A program made the translations under genes and the position numbers. A DNA stretch of 8,371 nucleotides from Luminiphilus sp. (lineage in GTDB: Bacteria > Pseudomonadota > Gammaproteobacteria > Pseudomonadales > Halieaceae): positions 1-8,371 of the forward strand of contig JAKMEU010000016.1 of assembly GCA_022425845.1 (NCBI GenBank), written 5' to 3'. Under the pieces are notes generated by a model that was given only the letters and a program-made list of their open reading frames with translations, did no database searches and was not told the DNA's origin. Positions 5,649-8,371 of this stretch are shown piece by piece. Every line of letters begins with the position of its first letter. Position 1 is the first letter of the stretch.

Positions 5649-6959
5649 GTGTTTCAGGACCTGATTGCGGTTGGCATAAACCATGACTCCGCTTCTCTCG
5701 AAATTCGGGAGCGGGTGGCTTTTGCTCCTGAAAATATCCCCACAGCCCTCGGCGAGGCGTTGGCGCAGGTCCCCATCCATGAGGTCGTCATACTGTCGAC
5801 CTGTAACCGCACCGAAATTTACGGCGTCATGGCATCGTCAGGGGATCCCATGGGGGCCAGTGATGCGCTGGTGCAATGGATCAGCGAGCATCACGGCCTC
5901 ACGGCGGAGTCGTTGTCCACCTGCACCTACCGCCACCATGGCAAACAGGCCATGACCCATCTCGTGCGGGTGGCTGCGGGTTTGAATTCAATGGTCCTTG
6001 GCGAGCCCCAGATTTTCGGGCAGCTCAAATCGGCTTTTGCGGTCGCCGAAGAGGCGGGCGCTGTGGGCAATCGTTTGCAGCGGCTTTTTCCCGAGGCATT
6101 CCGGATTGCAAAAAAAGTGAGAACCGATCCGGCCATCGGCGAGAATCCGGTTTCCGTTGCCTACGCCTCGGTTGACCTGGCGGGCCATATTTTCTCCAAT
6201 CTGGCCAAGCGGACAGCGTTGCTGCTGGGCGCAGGCGAGACCATAGAACTGGTAGCGAAGCATCTCTGCGACGCCGGTTTGGGAAATCTCATTATCGCCA
6301 ACCGCACGCTGGCGCGCGCCGAGTCGCTGGCGGAGCAGTTCGACGCCCAGGCTGTGCTGCTTGCCGATGTGCCCGAGCGCTTACCCGAAGCCGATATTGT
6401 GATCAGTTCAACGGCCAGTCAGTTGCCCATACTGGGCAAGGGGGCGGTTGAGCGTGCCCTCAGGCAGCGGCGCTACCGCCCCATGCTTCTGATTGATCTC
6501 GCGGTGCCCAGAGATATTGAACCCGAAGTCTCAGACCTGTCTGATATCTATCTGTATTCGGTTGACGATCTCCGCGATGTGATCGAAGAAAACCTGCGGC
6601 TGCGCGCTAGTGAAGCCAACAAGGCCGACAGCATCATCACTGAAGGCATCGTATCCGTTGAGGAGGATATTCGAGGTCGGCAGTCTGCCGATGTTGTCCG
6701 AACATTCCGGGAGTCGGCGCTGGCGATCCAGGAGGTTGAGCTCACGAAGGCCATCAAGGCCATGGAACGGGGTGAAGATGCCGGGGATGTGGTGCGTCGT
6801 TTGGCCCGAGACCTGACCAATAAATTGATTCATGCACCCACTGCGGGTCTTCGGCAGGTGGCGCGTGAGGGAGATGACGGTCAGGTCAGCCGGGCCAAAG
6901 CGCTGCTTGGTTTGGGTGACGGCCTCGAATCCGAAGAAGAGAAGCCCACCCTTCAGTGA
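5649..6959 (+). CDS. hemA: Glutamyl-tRNA reductase
   Basis: First committed step of C5 tetrapyrrole synthesis: NADPH-dependent reduction of Glu-tRNA(Glu) to glutamate-1-semialdehyde, leading to heme. The 436-residue protein (E. coli 418) starts MFQDLIAVGINHDSA. It has the catalytic motif STCNRTE with nucleophile Cys52, LGEPQIFGQ at 117-125, the NADPH-binding GAGETIELV at 194-202, SSTASQLP near 253-260, DLAVPRDIEPEV near 283-294, the spinal-helix SVDDL at 304-308 and the dimerisation-domain motif TNKLIHAPT at 390-398. The GTG at 5649 is chosen because AAGG lies 5 nt upstream and it gives the family N-terminus. The frame is open back to 5538, but the 37 extra residues do not resemble HemA. The gene is divergent from the TPR gene, and its stop overlaps the prfA start. 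Confidence 0.97.
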   Translation: MFQDLIAVGINHDSASLEIRERVAFAPENIPTALGEALAQVPIHEVVILSTCNRTEIYGVMASSGDPMGASDALVQWISEHHGLTAESLSTCTYRHHGKQAMTHLVRVAAGLNSMVLGEPQIFGQLKSAFAVAEEAGAVGNRLQRLFPEAFRIAKKVRTDPAIGENPVSVAYASVDLAGHIFSNLAKRTALLLGAGETIELVAKHLCDAGLGNLIIANRTLARAESLAEQFDAQAVLLADVPERLPEADIVISSTASQLPILGKGAVERALRQRRYRPMLLIDLAVPRDIEPEVSDLSDIYLYSVDDLRDVIEENLRLRASEANKADSIITEGIVSVEEDIRGRQSADVVRTFRESALAIQEVELTKAIKAMERGEDAGDVVRRLARDLTNKLIHAPTAGLRQVAREGDDGQVSRAKALLGLGDGLESEEEKPTLQ

Positions 6960-8044
6960 AAGAATCCCTGACCGCGAAGTTGGCCAGCCTGGTGGATCGC
7001 CACGAGGAGGTGGCGGCCCTGCTGGGTGATCCCGAGACAGCGGGTGACACCCATTTGTTTCGCGATCTCTCCAAGGAATATGCCCAGCTGAATGAGGTGG
7101 TGGAAGTCTTTACTGCCCATCGCCGTGCGGTGGAGGATGCCGAAACGGCGAGGGACATGCTCTCTGACCCTGATTCGGATGTACGGGAGATGGCCACCGA
7201 GGAATTGGCGTCGGCGAGCGCGCTGACACAAAAGCTGGAGGCCGATCTTCAGGTCCTGTTGCTCCCGCGCGACCAGCGAGACAGCCATAATGTCTATCTG
7301 GAAATACGCGCGGGCACGGGGGGCGATGAGGCGGCGATTTTCTCCGGTGATCTCTTTCGAATGTACAGTCGTTATGCCGAGACCAAAGGCTGGCGCATCG
7401 AGATGATCTCGGAGCGTCCCGGCGATCATGGCGGGTTCAAGGAAGTGATCTCGCGGGTCATCGGTGACGATGTCTACGCGCATCTTAAATTTGAATCCGG
7501 GGCGCATCGCGTCCAGCGAGTGCCGGAAACCGAGTCCCAGGGGAGAATCCATACGTCCGCCTGCACGGTTGCCGTGATGGCCGAACCTGAAGATGTCGAG
7601 GCAATTGATATCCGTAAAGAAGATCTTCGCATCGACACCTTTCGCTCATCGGGCGCTGGCGGGCAGCACGTCAACACCACAGATTCAGCCGTACGCATCA
7701 CGCATCTACCAACGGGCGTTGTTGTCGAATGCCAGGATGAGCGTTCCCAGCATAAAAACCGTGCCCGAGCCATGTCGTTATTGCAGGCCCGGCTGCTGAC
7801 GGCGGCGGAAGACAAAGCGATGAGTGAGCAGGCCGCAGAGCGCCGGAACCTCGTGGGTAGCGGTGATCGGTCCGAACGAATCCGGACCTACAATTTTCCC
7901 CAGGGACGGGTCACCGATCACCGCATTAACCTGACCCTGTACAAGCTCGATGAGGTTGTACAGGGTGAACTGGATGCGCTGGTTCAGCCGCTACGGACCG
8001 AGCATCAGGCCGACCAATTGGCAGCGCTGGGTGCTGCCGAGTGA
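6956..8044 (+). CDS. prfA: Peptide chain release factor 1
   Basis: RF1 recognises UAA and UAG stop codons and triggers hydrolysis of the finished peptide. The 362-residue protein aligns end to end with E. coli RF1 (360). Motifs are RAGTGGDEAAIF at 118-129, the codon-recognition tripeptide PxT as PET at 190-192 within RVPETESQGRIHTSA, and the universal GGQ at 235-237 within SSGAGGQHVNTTDSA. The C-terminus EHQADQLAAL is typical. The start is GTG 6956, giving MKESLTAKLASL, which matches the family. The GTG overlaps the hemA TGA as GTGA (4 nt), so translation is probably coupled. Gln237 should be the methylation target of PrmC, encoded next. A perfect inverted repeat lies near the 3' end (separate entry). 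Confidence 0.98.
   Translation: MKESLTAKLASLVDRHEEVAALLGDPETAGDTHLFRDLSKEYAQLNEVVEVFTAHRRAVEDAETARDMLSDPDSDVREMATEELASASALTQKLEADLQVLLLPRDQRDSHNVYLEIRAGTGGDEAAIFSGDLFRMYSRYAETKGWRIEMISERPGDHGGFKEVISRVIGDDVYAHLKFESGAHRVQRVPETESQGRIHTSACTVAVMAEPEDVEAIDIRKEDLRIDTFRSSGAGGQHVNTTDSAVRITHLPTGVVVECQDERSQHKNRARAMSLLQARLLTAAEDKAMSEQAAERRNLVGSGDRSERIRTYNFPQGRVTDHRINLTLYKLDEVVQGELDALVQPLRTEHQADQLAALGAAE
7934..7966 (+). repeat. Perfect 11-bp inverted repeat within prfA
   Basis: ACCCTGTACAA (7934-7944) and TTGTACAGGGT (7956-7966) are exact reverse complements separated by 11 nt. In the mRNA they would form a stable stem-loop about 75 nt before the prfA stop and prmC start. The encoded residues are the conserved NLTLYKLDEVVQGE region, so coding constraint explains part of it. 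A role in RNA processing, pausing or prmC expression is only inferred. Confidence 0.6.
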
Positions 8045-8371
8045 CCACGGTTAGGGACCTGCTCGCAGGGGCCGAGTTGCCGAGGCAGGAATCCGAATTG
8101 CTTTTGCGCTCTCTTCTGGGCTGCGATCGCGGCTGGATTTTTGCCCATGGTGACGCGCCTGTGGCGGCGTGCAGTGAGGCAACCTTTCTAGAGCAAGCCA
8201 ACCGAAGGCAAGCCGGTGAGCCTCTCGCCTACATACTGGGTGAGCGTGAGTTCTGGTCGCTACCGCTGAAGGTGACACCTGCCGTCCTGATACCCCGCCC
8301 CGATACCGAGGTGCTTGTTCAATGGGCCGCGGTTTTGCTCACACGTACCCCCGGCGCACGCTGCCTTGATC
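8041..8371 (+). CDS. prmC: Release factor glutamine methyltransferase PrmC (partial, cut by window end)
   Basis: SAM-dependent enzyme that N5-methylates the glutamine of the GGQ motif in RF1 and RF2, increasing their termination activity; formerly called HemK. The visible 110 residues cover the N-terminal helical domain (about 1-70) and the family linker, with GEPLAYILGEREFW at 59-72 and VLIPRPDTEVLV at 82-93, both very close to E. coli PrmC. The window ends at CLD, just as the SAM-binding motif I begins, so the NPPY catalytic motif is not visible. The start is GTG 8041, which overlaps the prfA stop as GTGA, and GGGTG lies about 8 nt upstream. It follows its substrate's gene, prfA, as in E. 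coli and Pseudomonas. Confidence 0.96.
   Translation, partial: MTTVRDLLAGAELPRQESELLLRSLLGCDRGWIFAHGDAPVAACSEATFLEQANRRQAGEPLAYILGEREFWSLPLKVTPAVLIPRPDTEVLVQWAAVLLTRTPGARCLD

Noticed and set aside
6110..6116. A7 run in hemA (gcA AAA AAA), a possible -1 slippery site
   Set aside because: It encodes Ala-Lys-Lys in a conserved AKKVRT segment. No downstream hairpin or meaningful alternative product is evident, and the -1 frame ends after about 18 codons.

Overview
This window is a compact core-genome segment of a gammaproteobacterium. It carries two divergent, tightly packed gene clusters, and by eye it is moderately GC-rich. The gene order prmC-prfA-hemA // TPR lipoprotein-lolB-ispE-tRNA-Gln-prs-rplY-pth matches the order I know from Pseudomonas aeruginosa. 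Enterobacteria share the hemA-prfA-prmC // lolB-ispE-prs part but lack the TPR gene. The protein sequences are clearly gammaproteobacterial but not enterobacterial. A marine Cellvibrionales/Halieaceae-type organism would fit, but that placement is a guess.

Leftward cluster (minus strand, 5531 down to 1 and beyond): a 589-residue TPR outer-membrane lipoprotein, lolB (lipoprotein insertion into the outer membrane), ispE (isoprenoid precursor kinase), tRNA-Gln(UUG), prs (PRPP synthetase), rplY (long L25/Ctc-type ribosomal protein) and pth (peptidyl-tRNA hydrolase, lacking only its last residues at the window edge). TPR/lolB and lolB/ispE overlap. The tRNA sits 8 nt after ispE and 35 nt before prs. 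The pth ribosome-binding site overlaps the rplY stop codon.

Rightward cluster (plus strand, 5649 to the end): hemA (glutamyl-tRNA reductase), prfA (release factor 1) and prmC (methyltransferase that modifies the GGQ glutamine of release factors; the window ends inside it). Both junctions are 4-nt GTGA overlaps, which suggests translational coupling. The two clusters diverge from a 117-bp intergenic region (5532-5648) with candidate promoter elements on both strands.

Many products concern translation: tRNA-Gln, L25, RF1, the RF1 methylase, Pth, and HemA, which consumes Glu-tRNA. No mobile element, CRISPR array, phage gene or new multi-gene system is visible, and there is no gene-free stretch over 300 bases. 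The most notable non-textbook signals are RNA-level. One is a near-ideal intrinsic terminator encoded inside the first 28 codons of pth. Another is a 12-bp hairpin (one mismatch) between prs and rplY. The third is a perfect 11-bp inverted repeat near the 3' end of prfA. At the protein level, the usual substrate-stacking Tyr of IspE is replaced by Arg. Five genes start with GTG or TTG.
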